Below are positions 33,651 through 43,754 of a stretch of 64,000 nucleotides of DNA, one piece after another; the first letter of the stretch is position 1; every line of letters starts with the position of its first letter. The position numbers and the translations under genes are program-made. Below the pieces are notes generated by a model. That model saw only the letters and a program-made list of their open reading frames with translations, was not told the origin of the DNA and searched no databases. Source of the DNA: Planctobacterium sp047947135 (GTDB lineage: Bacteria > Pseudomonadota > Gammaproteobacteria > Enterobacterales > Alteromonadaceae); contig CP170457.1 of NCBI GenBank assembly GCA_047947135.1, positions 620,001 to 684,000 of the forward strand, in the 5' to 3' direction.

Positions 33651-34334
33651 TTATCCTTTTTGGCGCACCACCTGATAGTTACGTGAAATATATTTGACCG
33701 GGACGCTCCAGATATGGACCAGGCGACTAAATGGAAACAACACAAACAGCGTCATCCCAAGTGCCACATGAGCTTTATATATCCAATGCACTGGCGCGAT
33801 AAACTCAACGGCTTCAGTCAGTTGAAATGTCAGAATATGGCGAACCCATTCCATCATCTTCAACATTTCCTGACCGTCCATATGACCAGAGGAAACCACG
33901 ATACTAATCAATCCCAGAATCAGTTGCAGATACAACAGCAACAGTATTCCGGTATCCATAAAGCTACTATTGGCTCTCACTCTGGGGTCAGTTAAACGAC
34001 GTTTAACCAACATGGTTAGTCCAATGAAACACAGTAGACCGAAAAAGCCACCAACACCCATTGCGATGATTTGTTTGGCTTCCAGCGAAATACCCACCAA
34101 GTGCCACAGTTCATAAGGCACCACCAGTCCGGCAAAATGCCCCAGCAGAATCATAATGACACCGATGTGAAACAACACACTGGCGACTCGAAATCCTTTA
34201 CTGTTTAACATCTGACTGGAGCTGGCTTTCCAGCTATATTGTTCCCGGTCATACCTGATTAGGCTACCCAGGAAAAAAATGATGAGGGCAATATACGGAT
34301 ATATGCCAAATAACAGATTATCTAAATAAGTCAT
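33651..34334 (-). CDS. narI: Respiratory nitrate reductase gamma subunit NarI
   Basis: A 227-residue integral membrane cytochrome b with five hydrophobic helices (first: LLFGIYPYIALIIFFLGSLI). It anchors NarGH on the inner membrane and passes electrons from quinol through two hemes b; candidate heme His ligands lie in HIGVIMILLGHF and in HVALGMTLFVLFPFSRLVHIW. The start at 34334 has AAGGAG 8 nt before it and overlaps the narJ stop (ATGA). Confidence 0.96.
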   Translation of the reverse strand: MTYLDNLLFGIYPYIALIIFFLGSLIRYDREQYSWKASSSQMLNSKGFRVASVLFHIGVIMILLGHFAGLVVPYELWHLVGISLEAKQIIAMGVGGFFGLLCFIGLTMLVKRRLTDPRVRANSSFMDTGILLLLYLQLILGLISIVVSSGHMDGQEMLKMMEWVRHILTFQLTEAVEFIAPVHWIYKAHVALGMTLFVLFPFSRLVHIWSVPVKYISRNYQVVRQKG

Positions 34335-35077
34335 GACGTACTCCTTAATGGATTTGTCCGCTCGGATGGTTGTTGAGGGTCGCAAAATTGAATCGGAACG
34401 TCTTGATCACGACGTTGCGCATTTTCCGGCCGGTTTTGAGTGGAAGGGCAACCACCATTGATGGCATCGCCACCGAAAGTAATGGCTTCTTCTTCCCAGA
34501 CTTTGTCCAGTGCCTTTTTGGTGTTGTCTGGCTTTTCGGCGTTAACCTGTTCCCGTAAGCTATCCAAATCAATGTCCGCTTCGGCCAGGGATACCAATAA
34601 ATACAGCAGGTGCTGATAATTATTGTCGCGTTTCTCCAGACGCACCGCCAACAGGGCCAGAACAGGTACAATATCCTGCAACCAGCCTTTCGCATTTTCG
34701 GTGCCCTGGGTTGCAATAAACTCCAAAAATAGAGGGATATAATCCGGTAGTTCTTTCACGCTTATTGCCAGACCTGCTGCTTTATATTGTGCCATCAAGT
34801 CCACCATGGCCTGACCGCGATCCCGGGACTCACCATGAATATGTTCATATATCAGCAGAGAAAGGGAACGGCCACGTTCAAACAGACCATCATACTCTGC
34901 CTGCCAATCCAACAAGTCGCCGTTGAGCCGGACATCAGTGAAACGTCTCAGTTGCTGTTTTTGTTCGCTGCTGAGCTCATCAGTGCCGGTAATTAACAGC
35001 TGAATGTTCAACTTGTTATCCATTAACTCCTCGGTAGGATAATCTAACAAACGAGATATAAGTCGCAGTATGTTCAT
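34331..35077 (-). CDS. narJ: Nitrate reductase assembly chaperone NarJ
   Basis: A 248-residue cytosolic TorD/NarJ-type helical chaperone, needed to insert the molybdenum cofactor and the FS0 cluster into NarG before membrane docking. The family N-terminus ILRLISRLLDYPTEEL and the DYIPLFLEFIA block are clear. It overlaps narH and narI, as in most nar operons. Confidence 0.95.
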   Translation of the reverse strand: MNILRLISRLLDYPTEELMDNKLNIQLLITGTDELSSEQKQQLRRFTDVRLNGDLLDWQAEYDGLFERGRSLSLLIYEHIHGESRDRGQAMVDLMAQYKAAGLAISVKELPDYIPLFLEFIATQGTENAKGWLQDIVPVLALLAVRLEKRDNNYQHLLYLLVSLAEADIDLDSLREQVNAEKPDNTKKALDKVWEEEAITFGGDAINGGCPSTQNRPENAQRRDQDVPIQFCDPQQPSERTNPLRSTS

Positions 35078-36609
35078 TAGTCTTGTACCTCCACAGGAAT
35101 AATCTGACGGACGGTTTGTTTCTTACTGCCAAACAAATCTGACGAATTGTCACCACCGCTACAGCCATTACCAAAGGTAAAACCACAGCCTGATTTCATG
35201 TCGTAGGCATTCTCTGCATAAGCACGATGACTGGTGGGAATGACAAACCGATCTTCATAGTTGGCCAGTGCCATGATGCGGTACATATCTTCCACTTGCA
35301 CAGCGGTTAAGCTGGCTCGCTCAAGGGCGGCAGTTTCTTCACGTTGTTCCACCTGTTGGGCGCGTTTGTATTCGCGCATTGCCAGCATTCTTTCAAGCGC
35401 TAGTGCAACAGGTTTCTCATCACCGGCGGTCAACATATTCGCCAGATATTTGATTGGAATTCTTAGATTATCGAGATTTGGAAAGATACCATCTGATTCA
35501 ACAGCTCCAGATTGCATGGCACTCTGAATAGGGCTCAGAGGCGGCACATACCACACCATTGGCAAGGTACGATATTCTGGGTGTAACGGTAACGCTACTT
35601 TCCAATCCATCGCCATTTTATACACAGGTGAATTCATCGCAGCCTGCAACCAGGCTTCGGGAATTCCTTCCTGGCGAGCGGCTTCTTGTACTTGCTCGTC
35701 AAAAGGGTCTAAGAAAATGTCACACTGGGCCTGATAGAGATCCTTTTCATTGGCAACCGAAGCGGCTTCTTCTATCCGGTCTGCGTCATACAGCATGACA
35801 CCCAGATAGCGAATACGACCGACGCAGGTTTCGGAACACACCGTTGGTTGACCCGATTCAATTCTGGGGTAACAGAAAATACATTTTTCTGATTTACCGG
35901 TTTTCCAGTTGTAATAGATTTTTTTGTACGGGCAGCCACTGACACACATGCGCCAACCACGACACTTGTCTTGATCTATCAAAACAATACCGTCTTCTTC
36001 CCGCTTGTAGATTGCGCCGCTGGGGCACGAGGCAACGCATGCCGGATTGATGCAATGCTCACACAGACGGGGCAGATACATCATAAATGTCTTTTCAAAT
36101 TCACCGTAAATATCGGCCTGTATCTGGTCAAAGTTTTTATCTTTACGACGCTTTGAAAACTCTGTACCCAGAATCTCTTCCCAGTTAGGTCCCCATTCTA
36201 TTTTTTCCATGCGTTTCCCGGATATCAGGGAGCGCGGCCGCGCAACGGGTTGATGTTTACTTTCGCCCGCTTTATGCAAATGCTGATAGTCAAAATCGAA
36301 AGGTTCGTAATAGTCGTCAATTTCTGGTAAATCAGGGTTAGCGAAGATATTGGCTAAAATCTGACGTTTGCCACCTTGTTTAGGCACGATTTTACCGTTG
36401 CTCTGACGTTTCCAACCGCCATTCCATTTATCCTGATTTTCCCACTCTTTGGGATAACCGACACCCGGCTTGGTTTCAACATTGTTAAACCAGGCATATT
36501 CCACCCCTTCACGAGATGTCCACACGTTTTTGCAGGTGACTGAACAGGTATGGCAACCTATGCACTTGTCCAGATTCAGCACCATGCCGATTTGCGCTCT
36601 TACTTTCAT
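35077..36609 (-). CDS. narH: Respiratory nitrate reductase beta subunit NarH
   Basis: A 510-residue iron-sulfur subunit with four cluster motifs: CIGCHTCSVTC near the N-terminus, CEHCINPACVASCP, CRGWRMCVSGCP (Trp replaces a Cys, as in the [3Fe-4S] site of NarH), and CIFC. It wires electrons from NarI to NarG on the cytoplasmic face. It lies 2 bp after narG. Confidence 0.97.
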   Translation of the reverse strand: MKVRAQIGMVLNLDKCIGCHTCSVTCKNVWTSREGVEYAWFNNVETKPGVGYPKEWENQDKWNGGWKRQSNGKIVPKQGGKRQILANIFANPDLPEIDDYYEPFDFDYQHLHKAGESKHQPVARPRSLISGKRMEKIEWGPNWEEILGTEFSKRRKDKNFDQIQADIYGEFEKTFMMYLPRLCEHCINPACVASCPSGAIYKREEDGIVLIDQDKCRGWRMCVSGCPYKKIYYNWKTGKSEKCIFCYPRIESGQPTVCSETCVGRIRYLGVMLYDADRIEEAASVANEKDLYQAQCDIFLDPFDEQVQEAARQEGIPEAWLQAAMNSPVYKMAMDWKVALPLHPEYRTLPMVWYVPPLSPIQSAMQSGAVESDGIFPNLDNLRIPIKYLANMLTAGDEKPVALALERMLAMREYKRAQQVEQREETAALERASLTAVQVEDMYRIMALANYEDRFVIPTSHRAYAENAYDMKSGCGFTFGNGCSGGDNSSDLFGSKKQTVRQIIPVEVQD

Positions 36610-36611
36610 GG

Positions 36612-39600
36612 CTATTTCTCCATCTCGTTCACATCGACACTATCGTCATCCAACCAGTCGACTTTGCTCATTTTTCTGACAATGACAAATTCGTCCCGAT
36701 TACAACCAACTGTGCCGTAATAATTGAAGCCGTAGGACTGTTGGGCGTAGCCTCCAATCATGTGCGTTGGTTTCATAACCGCCCGGGTTACGGAGTTGTG
36801 GATACCACCACGGGTTTTAGTAACCTCTGAGCCGGGTACATTCACAATCCGTTCCTGCGCGTGATACATCATGCTCATGCCTTCGGGTACTCGTTGTGAA
36901 ACCACCGCCCGTGCGGCGATTGCACCATTGACGTTAAAGACTTCAATCCAGTCGTTGTCCTCAATATCAGCGCGTTGTGCATCGACTTCGGACAACCAGA
37001 CAATCGGGCCACCTCGAGACAGTGTCAGCATCAACAAGTTGTCAGAATAGGTACTGTGGATACCCCACTTCTGATGCGGCGTTATCCAGTTCAAGGCAAT
37101 TTCAGGATTACCATTAGGTTGCTTATTCATGATCGGCTTAACCGTTTTCAGGTTAATCGGGGGTTTGTATAAGCACATAGTTTCGCCGAAGTCCCGCATC
37201 CACTCATGATCCTGATAAAACTGCTGCCGCCCTGTAATAGTGCGCCAGGGGATAAGTTCATGAACATTGGTATAGCCCGCGTTATAGGACACATGCTCGT
37301 CTTCCAGTCCCGACCAGGTAGGAGAGCTGATAATCTTTCTTGGCTGTGCCTGAACATCTCGGAAGCGGATTTTTTCATCCTCTTTTGGCAACGCCAGATG
37401 CGTATGATCACGCCCTGTAAATTCGCCTAGTGCAGCCCAGGCTTTTACCGCTACCTGACCATTGGTTTCTGGCGCTAAAGATAAAATCACCTCTGCCGCA
37501 TCAATGGCTGACTCAATTTTAGGACGTCCTTTATTTGCACCTTCGTTGCGATGCACCTGATTCAGTTCGCCCAGAAATTCGACTTCTTTTTCCGTATTCC
37601 AGTTGATGCCTTTGCCACCGTTCCCTAGTTTTTCCAACAACGGACCGAGGGACGTAAAACGGGCATAGGTGTTTGGATAATCTCTTTCCACAACAACCAT
37701 GTTTGGCGCGGTTTTACCAGGAATGAGGTCACACTCATTTTTCCACCAGTACTTAACGCCAAATGGCTGAGCCATTTCCGCTGGAGTGTCATGTAAGATT
37801 GGTACGGTCACCAGGTCTTTCTCTACACCTAAGTGTCCTTTCGCGACTTCAGAAAATGTTTTCGCGATCCCTTTAAAGATGTCCCAATCTGAACGAGACT
37901 CCCAAACCGGATCCACTGCGGCACTCAACGGGTGAATAAAGGGATGCATGTCTGACGTATTGAGATCGTCTTTTTCATACCAGGTCGCCGTTGGCAACAC
38001 TATATCGGAATAAAGACAGGTGGTGGACATCCGGAAATCCAGGGTGACAAACAAGTCCACTTTGCCTTCAGCGGCATCATCTTCCCATTTCACATCCTGG
38101 GGTTTTTTACCGTCAGATTCCCCTAAATCTTTACCCATCAAACCATGTTTTGTCCCCAGCAGGTGACGCAACATATACTCGTGCCCCTTGCCTGATGATC
38201 CTAAAAGATTGGAGCGCCAAACAAACATATTGCGAGGGAAGTTCTGTGGATTCTCAGGTTCCTCACAGGCGAATTTTAATCGACCTGCCTGCAATTCCTG
38301 TATGGCAAAGTCTTTCGGTTCAAGACCTGCAGCCTCTGCATCACGACAAAGTTGTAAGGGGTTCATGCCGAGTTGCGGAGCCGATGGCAACCAACCCATG
38401 CGTTCTGCCCGGCTATTGAAATCAATAATGGAACCTGACCACTTTTCTTTGTTCGCTAAAGGAGAGATGACTTCTGTCATTTCCAACTTTTCATAGCGCC
38501 ACTGACTAGAGTGGTTATAAAAGAAAGAAGTGCCGTTCATGTGGCGCGGCGGACGCTGCCAATCAAGGCCAAACGCCAGAGGCTGCCAACCAGTCTGGGG
38601 TCTTAACTTCTCTTGTCCAACATAGTGAGCCCAACCACCGCCACTTTGACCAACACAGCCACACATCATCAGCATATTGATCAAACCACGATAATTCATA
38701 TCCATGTGGTACCAGTGGTTCATGCCAGCTCCCACAATAATCATGGAGCGGCCACGTGTTTTGGATGCATTGTCGGCGAACTCGCGCGCGATTTTGATAA
38801 CATCCTGACGTCTTACACCCGTGATTTGCTCCTGCCACGCCGGGGTGTAGGGTAAATCCTGATCAAATGACGTTGCGCTATTTGGGTCGTCATAACCGTT
38901 ATTGACGCCATAATTCGCCAACGTTAAGTCATATACGGTGGCAACATGAGCGACCTCACCATTTGCCAGTTGAATTTCTTTAACTGGGACTTTGCGCTGA
39001 ATAACATCGTCATGTTGGGTATTCTGGAAGTAGCCAAACTCATGCTCAGCACCACCAAAATAAGGGAAAGCGACATCAACCAGGTGATCATGGCTGTCTT
39101 TGAGACTCAATCGCAAATCGATTTCTTTACCACTATGTCCATCAGTCTGAGAAATATGCCATTTGCCTTTTTCACCCCAACGATACCCAACCGAACCTGT
39201 TGGTGAAGAGAGTTCGCCGGTGGCATCATTCAGACCGATGGTTTTCCACTCAGGATTATTTTCCTGATTGAGATTTTCTTTTAGGTCAGAAGCGCGTAAA
39301 AAGCGCCCCTGATGCAGGCTGCCATCCTCAGCCTTTTCCAACATAACCAACATCGGAAAATCGGTGTAACGCCGCACATAATCAGTAAAGTACTCATCCT
39401 GCTTATCAACGTGGAATTCTTTCAGAATGACATGACCAAAGGCCATCGCCAGCGCAGCATCGGTTCCCTGCTTTGGTGCTAACCAGTGGTCAGTTAATTT
39501 CGCAACTTCAGAATAATCCGGTGTAATGCCAACAACTTTCGTGCCCTTGTAGCGAACTTCAGTCAGGAAGTGGGCGTCTGGAGTGCGGGTTTGAGGCACA

Positions 39601-40367
39601 TTAGAACCCCAACAGATAATGTAATTGGAGTTATACCAGTCTGCTGATTCAGGCACATCGGTTTGCTCACCCCATATTTGCGGTGAAGCGGGAGGTAAAT
39701 CGCAATACCAATCATAAAAACTAAGACAGTTGCCTCCTATCAACGACAAGTATCTTGCCCCTGCAGCATAAGACACCATCGACATTGCGGGAATTGGAGA
39801 AAACCCGGTTACCCGGTCAGGTCCATAGGTTTTTGTGGTGTAAACATTCGCCGCAGCAATTATTTCGTTTACTTCCCGCCAGTTGGCGCGAACGAAACCA
39901 CCAAGACCACGTTGCTGTTTATACTGCTTGGCTTTTTCTGGATCACTGACAATGGACTGCCAGGCATCGACAGGATCTTTGTGTGCGGCTTTCGCTTCAC
40001 GCCACAGTTTCACCAGCTTTTTGCGTATTTTGGGATACTTCAGTCGGTTGGCACTGTAGATATACCATGAGTAACTTGCGCCCCTTGGGCAGCCTCGGGG
40101 TTCATGGTTGGGTAAATCCGGTCTTGTGCGCGGATAATCCGTTTGTTGGGTTTCCCAGGTGACTAAACCGTCTTTGACGTAAATCTTCCAGCTACAAGAG
40201 CCAGTGCAATTGACGCCATGAGTGGAGCGCACGATTTTATCGTGTTGCCAACGACGACGATAACTGTCTTCCCAATCCCGATTTTCATCAGTGGTCACAC
40301 CGTGATTATTAGAAAAGGTTTCTTTTTTGCGTTTAAAAAACTGCAATTTATCGAGAAAGTGACTCAC
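36612..40367 (-). CDS. narG: Respiratory nitrate reductase alpha subunit NarG
   Basis: A 1251-residue catalytic subunit binding bis-MGD molybdenum and the FS0 cluster; it reduces nitrate to nitrite in the cytoplasm. The N-terminal HGVNCTGSCSW with CPRGAS downstream is the FS0 His-Cys3 motif, and the molybdopterin-oxidoreductase domains follow at normal length. The first residues (MSHFLDKLQFF) lack a full twin-arginine signal, as expected for membrane NarG. It heads the run narG-H-J-I-ppiC-can-small ORF-hemN. A NarL-like 7-2-7 site lies 123-138 bp upstream. Confidence 0.98.
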   Translation of the reverse strand: MSHFLDKLQFFKRKKETFSNNHGVTTDENRDWEDSYRRRWQHDKIVRSTHGVNCTGSCSWKIYVKDGLVTWETQQTDYPRTRPDLPNHEPRGCPRGASYSWYIYSANRLKYPKIRKKLVKLWREAKAAHKDPVDAWQSIVSDPEKAKQYKQQRGLGGFVRANWREVNEIIAAANVYTTKTYGPDRVTGFSPIPAMSMVSYAAGARYLSLIGGNCLSFYDWYCDLPPASPQIWGEQTDVPESADWYNSNYIICWGSNVPQTRTPDAHFLTEVRYKGTKVVGITPDYSEVAKLTDHWLAPKQGTDAALAMAFGHVILKEFHVDKQDEYFTDYVRRYTDFPMLVMLEKAEDGSLHQGRFLRASDLKENLNQENNPEWKTIGLNDATGELSSPTGSVGYRWGEKGKWHISQTDGHSGKEIDLRLSLKDSHDHLVDVAFPYFGGAEHEFGYFQNTQHDDVIQRKVPVKEIQLANGEVAHVATVYDLTLANYGVNNGYDDPNSATSFDQDLPYTPAWQEQITGVRRQDVIKIAREFADNASKTRGRSMIIVGAGMNHWYHMDMNYRGLINMLMMCGCVGQSGGGWAHYVGQEKLRPQTGWQPLAFGLDWQRPPRHMNGTSFFYNHSSQWRYEKLEMTEVISPLANKEKWSGSIIDFNSRAERMGWLPSAPQLGMNPLQLCRDAEAAGLEPKDFAIQELQAGRLKFACEEPENPQNFPRNMFVWRSNLLGSSGKGHEYMLRHLLGTKHGLMGKDLGESDGKKPQDVKWEDDAAEGKVDLFVTLDFRMSTTCLYSDIVLPTATWYEKDDLNTSDMHPFIHPLSAAVDPVWESRSDWDIFKGIAKTFSEVAKGHLGVEKDLVTVPILHDTPAEMAQPFGVKYWWKNECDLIPGKTAPNMVVVERDYPNTYARFTSLGPLLEKLGNGGKGINWNTEKEVEFLGELNQVHRNEGANKGRPKIESAIDAAEVILSLAPETNGQVAVKAWAALGEFTGRDHTHLALPKEDEKIRFRDVQAQPRKIISSPTWSGLEDEHVSYNAGYTNVHELIPWRTITGRQQFYQDHEWMRDFGETMCLYKPPINLKTVKPIMNKQPNGNPEIALNWITPHQKWGIHSTYSDNLLMLTLSRGGPIVWLSEVDAQRADIEDNDWIEVFNVNGAIAARAVVSQRVPEGMSMMYHAQERIVNVPGSEVTKTRGGIHNSVTRAVMKPTHMIGGYAQQSYGFNYYGTVGCNRDEFVIVRKMSKVDWLDDDSVDVNEMEK

Positions 40368-40489
40368 GCCAGACTCCTTAATTTCGCAAAACAGCCAGCA
40401 AACAATGCTTAGCTAGTGAATAATTAAGTTGATTAAAGTTGAATTGCAGGCGGCGCTCAATAGGGCAAAAATGGCGTTTTAGAGGGATA

Positions 40490-40505
40490 TACCACCTTTG
40501 GAGTA
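40490..40505. promoter_or_regulatory. NarL/NarP-like 7-2-7 site upstream of narG and narX
   Basis: TACCACC-TT-TGGAGTA is an inverted pair of NarL-type heptamers spaced by 2 bp, the arrangement bound by NarL and NarP. It sits between divergent narG and narX. A TTGAT half-site of an FNR box (40429-40433) is also present, but its other half does not match. Confidence 0.5.
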
Positions 40506-40615
40506 TTCTGCTTCTTTGAACAATGCCTTATTCTTAAAGGCGTACGCAGTAAAAGTGTCAGAAAGAAATTGTGCTATGCTGTTGAAGTAATCATTGTAGG
40601 TATCACCTCTGCCCC

Positions 40616-42466
40616 ATGAAATATTCGTTTTATCATTCAACCGTCTTTCGGATCTCAGCATTAATGCTGTCCATCGGCCTTTTAGCCATGGTGAGTATGC
40701 TGAGTACATTTGTAATTAGCGAAAACGCCGAACTGGACGCCAAAGCGGTCAATGAATCCGGCGCATTGCGCATGAAAAGTTATCGCATGTTGGCGCTGTA
40801 TCTGGATAGTGAGAATGACCAGCGAACCGAACTGTTGCAGCAGGCTGCGGGGGATTTTGAAGGTAGTCTTTTTTCATCTACCTTCAGCAATCAATTCAAC
40901 CTCGACAACTCCGAAAGTCTGGTAACCCAATATGATAGAGTCACCCGACAATGGCAGGAAAACATCAAACCACTGCTATTGGATAGGGTAGAGAAGGCAA
41001 ATAACGCATCTCAACTGATAGTGGACATGCCACTGTTCGTTGCTAACATCAATGACCTGGTGAATGGATTCCAATCCCATGCCGAGCAAAATACGAGCAG
41101 CATCCGTTTGATTCAGATCCTGGCCTTATTCGGCACCATTTCGTTGATATTTTTTGCCATGATCAACGTCAGTCGCAATATTGAAAAGCCACTCAATACC
41201 CTGACCAGAGTTGCCCGTCAAATCAAGCAGGGGAATTACACAGCAGTTGCCGATGAAAGTGGTAAGGATGAGCTTGCTATTCTGGCCCAGACAATTAACA
41301 AAATGAGCCAGTCGATTTTTCGTTCGCAAACAAGTCTGGAAGAAAGAATCCGAGTTAAAACGCAAGAACTGAGTAAAAATAAAGCGTCCTTGCAATTGCT
41401 CTTTGATGTTTCCAGAAAAATGTATGAAATGCCACCTGGTGATTATGACTTTGACGCCATACTGGACGAACTAAGCGAAACAACCGGGGTAAAGGATCTG
41501 GATCTATGTGTCATGACAGAATCCGGTTCTGTGCCGTATTTTCATCTCTTAACAGAAAACAAAGATTTACCGGAAAAATGTCGCATACACGATTGTGGTA
41601 GCTGCATAAGCAATCCAACTATGTCGCAATCCACTGAACCACAAATGAAGTATCCCTTGGTGAAAGATGGATCCAATTATGGAGTTTTAGTGGTCAACCC
41701 CGCCCAGAATCAGCAGCTTGACGATTGGCAACATCAACTGTTTGCTGCGGTAGCAGAACAAGTGGCTATTTGTTTAAGTATGAAAGAACAACGAGCACAG
41801 GACCGCAGAATCTCGCTGTTAAATGAACGCACTGTCATTGCCAGAGAATTACATGACTCACTGGCGCAAGCCTTGTCTTACTTGAAAATTCAGGTGACAC
41901 GGCTGCAAAAATTGAAAGATAAAGAGGCGCCTCCAGCTCAAATGGACGAAGTTATAGATGAGCTCAAAGGTGGATTAAGTTCCGCCTACCGTGAATTAAG
42001 GGAACTGCTAACGACCTTCCGATTAAAGTTAGACGAACAAAATTTAAAAGGGGCATTTGAACAAACCATTCAGCAGCTTAAAAAACGTTCTGAGGATTTT
42101 ACTTTCGCAATTGATTATCAGGTGGAACATGTGCCATTTACACCACAAGAAGAAATCCACTTGATGCAAATTGCCAGAGAAGCGATGCAGAATGCCTTTT
42201 ATCACTCTAAAGGAAATAGGATAAGCGTGGCATTGGTAATGATAGATGAAGCTACCATTACCCTCAGTGTCAAAGACAACGGAGTAGGCATTCCCGGTGA
42301 CCCTAAAAAAATGAATCATTATGGCCTGGCGATCATGGAAGAAAGAGCGCGCAACCTGCAAGGCAAAGTAAATTATAAAAATCTACCTGAAGGCGGCACT
42401 GAGGTATTGCTGACTTTTGTTCCGGATTATTTGCGCCAGGAAAGCAAACAGTTAGTAAACGCCTGA
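40616..42466 (+). CDS. narX: Nitrate/nitrite sensor histidine kinase NarX
   Basis: A 616-residue membrane sensor. The first transmembrane helix leads to a periplasmic domain with the nitrate-binding P-box (KAVNESGALRMKSYRMLALY, about residues 41-60). A second helix (about 163-183) leads to HAMP, then a central GAF-like module with the cysteine cluster CRIHDCGSC (about 322-331). The HisKA_3 dimerisation domain has phospho-acceptor His in ARELHDSLAQALSY (about residue 412), and the ATPase domain has DNGVGIPG. It signals nitrate to NarL. Unusually, narL is not adjacent but lies 7 kb further on. Confidence 0.95.
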   Translation: MKYSFYHSTVFRISALMLSIGLLAMVSMLSTFVISENAELDAKAVNESGALRMKSYRMLALYLDSENDQRTELLQQAAGDFEGSLFSSTFSNQFNLDNSESLVTQYDRVTRQWQENIKPLLLDRVEKANNASQLIVDMPLFVANINDLVNGFQSHAEQNTSSIRLIQILALFGTISLIFFAMINVSRNIEKPLNTLTRVARQIKQGNYTAVADESGKDELAILAQTINKMSQSIFRSQTSLEERIRVKTQELSKNKASLQLLFDVSRKMYEMPPGDYDFDAILDELSETTGVKDLDLCVMTESGSVPYFHLLTENKDLPEKCRIHDCGSCISNPTMSQSTEPQMKYPLVKDGSNYGVLVVNPAQNQQLDDWQHQLFAAVAEQVAICLSMKEQRAQDRRISLLNERTVIARELHDSLAQALSYLKIQVTRLQKLKDKEAPPAQMDEVIDELKGGLSSAYRELRELLTTFRLKLDEQNLKGAFEQTIQQLKKRSEDFTFAIDYQVEHVPFTPQEEIHLMQIAREAMQNAFYHSKGNRISVALVMIDEATITLSVKDNGVGIPGDPKKMNHYGLAIMEERARNLQGKVNYKNLPEGGTEVLLTFVPDYLRQESKQLVNA

Positions 42467-42484
42467 ACAGGCATTCTCATGCAC

Positions 42485-43693
42485 TTACCCGGCTCCACCG
42501 TCCACTCTGGCACAGCATAAAATGGGGATATATCGCCATAGGAACAAAGCAAAAGCGATGCTCCAGCTAAACCCACTCAATAACAGTACCCAAGAATAGT
42601 CAGAAATGACTTCCGGGCCCAGGACTCTAATCAATGCAGCCAGAAACAAAGCGACGAAGGCGGCCGTCGTCCTCTTTGACGAGATTATGGTTCGCCCAGT
42701 ATGTCCTAATGAGACTCGCGTCATCATAGCCAGGATCATGCCTGCCATGGCGCCGATTGTGACAAGGTGCAACGCCTGCGAAAAACTGAATACGGTAAAG
42801 AACCCCGCTAACCCCGACAGCACCAATCCCAATGCAAGACTCAGGTAACTCAGATGCAGCGACCATACCATGGGCACTCTGTAAGTGACCCAGATTCGCC
42901 AGCGCAATATTCGCCACAAATGACAGACACCCGAGAAAACCAATGCAATAGATAACAGCGCCTCATCAGGTCGATAGAATAAAGATAACAAAGCGACCAC
43001 AGTGGTACTCAATAATGTCAGTTTTTCCAGCCATGGCAGAGGAGCAACTTTGGGTGTTTGAGTACCATTGGCAGTAAACATAGGAATGACGCGTCCGCCT
43101 ATAACCGTAATCACGATTGCCATTAATAATACTGTCGTGGTTGCAGTTTGAGCCATCAAACTGTAATCAGAATTGAGCGCCATCCAATGAAATAAGCCGT
43201 TTAAGGCCATAAAACCCACTAAAATTGGCGCAAATATAAGGTTACGCCATTGCGCCACCCTCACTATGGGGGTTATCAGTGCAATCATCACACAAGGTAC
43301 AAACAGCATATCGACTACAATAATTGGCCAGACCCCAAGTTGTGGCTGCAAAATCATCATGCCTCTGGCCAACAGCCAGAGACCAGCAAGTCCTGCCAAT
43401 TTTAGTCCTTTAAGCCCTGGAATGCCGGTCCAGGTTTGTACAGCAGTTAACAAAAACCCCGCCACAACAGCTAATCCAAAGCCAAACATCATTTCATGAA
43501 TATGCCACCAATAATTGCCACCGTAGACCCTGACGTTAGCAACACCGGTTATCGGCAACACCCAGAACCATACGGAAACTAAGGCGAATATCGCGGCCAA
43601 TAGAAAGAAGGGCCGAAAAGCCAACCGGAATAAAGGCAATGGCAAAGAGGCTATTGTCGGTTCAGTCGCTTTATTGAGGTTTAACTGCTGCAT
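42485..43693 (-). CDS. nnrS: NnrS family heme-copper membrane protein
   Basis: A 402-residue protein with about 12 membrane helices. NnrS proteins bind heme and copper and protect against nitric oxide and iron-pool damage in nitrate and nitrite respirers. The family features FRLAFRPFFLLAAIFA at the start and YWWHIHEMMFGFGLAVVAGF with likely heme His residues are clear. GGAAATC precedes the ATG. It is convergent with narX and upstream of no obvious partner except the CopD-like gene on the same strand. Confidence 0.9.
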   Translation of the reverse strand: MQQLNLNKATEPTIASLPLPLFRLAFRPFFLLAAIFALVSVWFWVLPITGVANVRVYGGNYWWHIHEMMFGFGLAVVAGFLLTAVQTWTGIPGLKGLKLAGLAGLWLLARGMMILQPQLGVWPIIVVDMLFVPCVMIALITPIVRVAQWRNLIFAPILVGFMALNGLFHWMALNSDYSLMAQTATTTVLLMAIVITVIGGRVIPMFTANGTQTPKVAPLPWLEKLTLLSTTVVALLSLFYRPDEALLSIALVFSGVCHLWRILRWRIWVTYRVPMVWSLHLSYLSLALGLVLSGLAGFFTVFSFSQALHLVTIGAMAGMILAMMTRVSLGHTGRTIISSKRTTAAFVALFLAALIRVLGPEVISDYSWVLLLSGFSWSIAFALFLWRYIPILCCARVDGGAG

Positions 43694-43754
43694 TTGATTT
43701 CCAAATTAGTTGTTCAACATGACAGGACTTATGATTAATCCAGAATCTAGTGTC

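Noticed and set aside
40429..40443. Possible FNR box TTGATTAAAGTTGA between narG and narX
   Set aside because: Only the left half matches; the right half reads GTTGA instead of ATCAA.
43689..43705. TTGATTTCCAAATT near the nnrS start as an FNR site
   Set aside because: It overlaps the start codon and ribosome binding site of nnrS, and the right half does not match.
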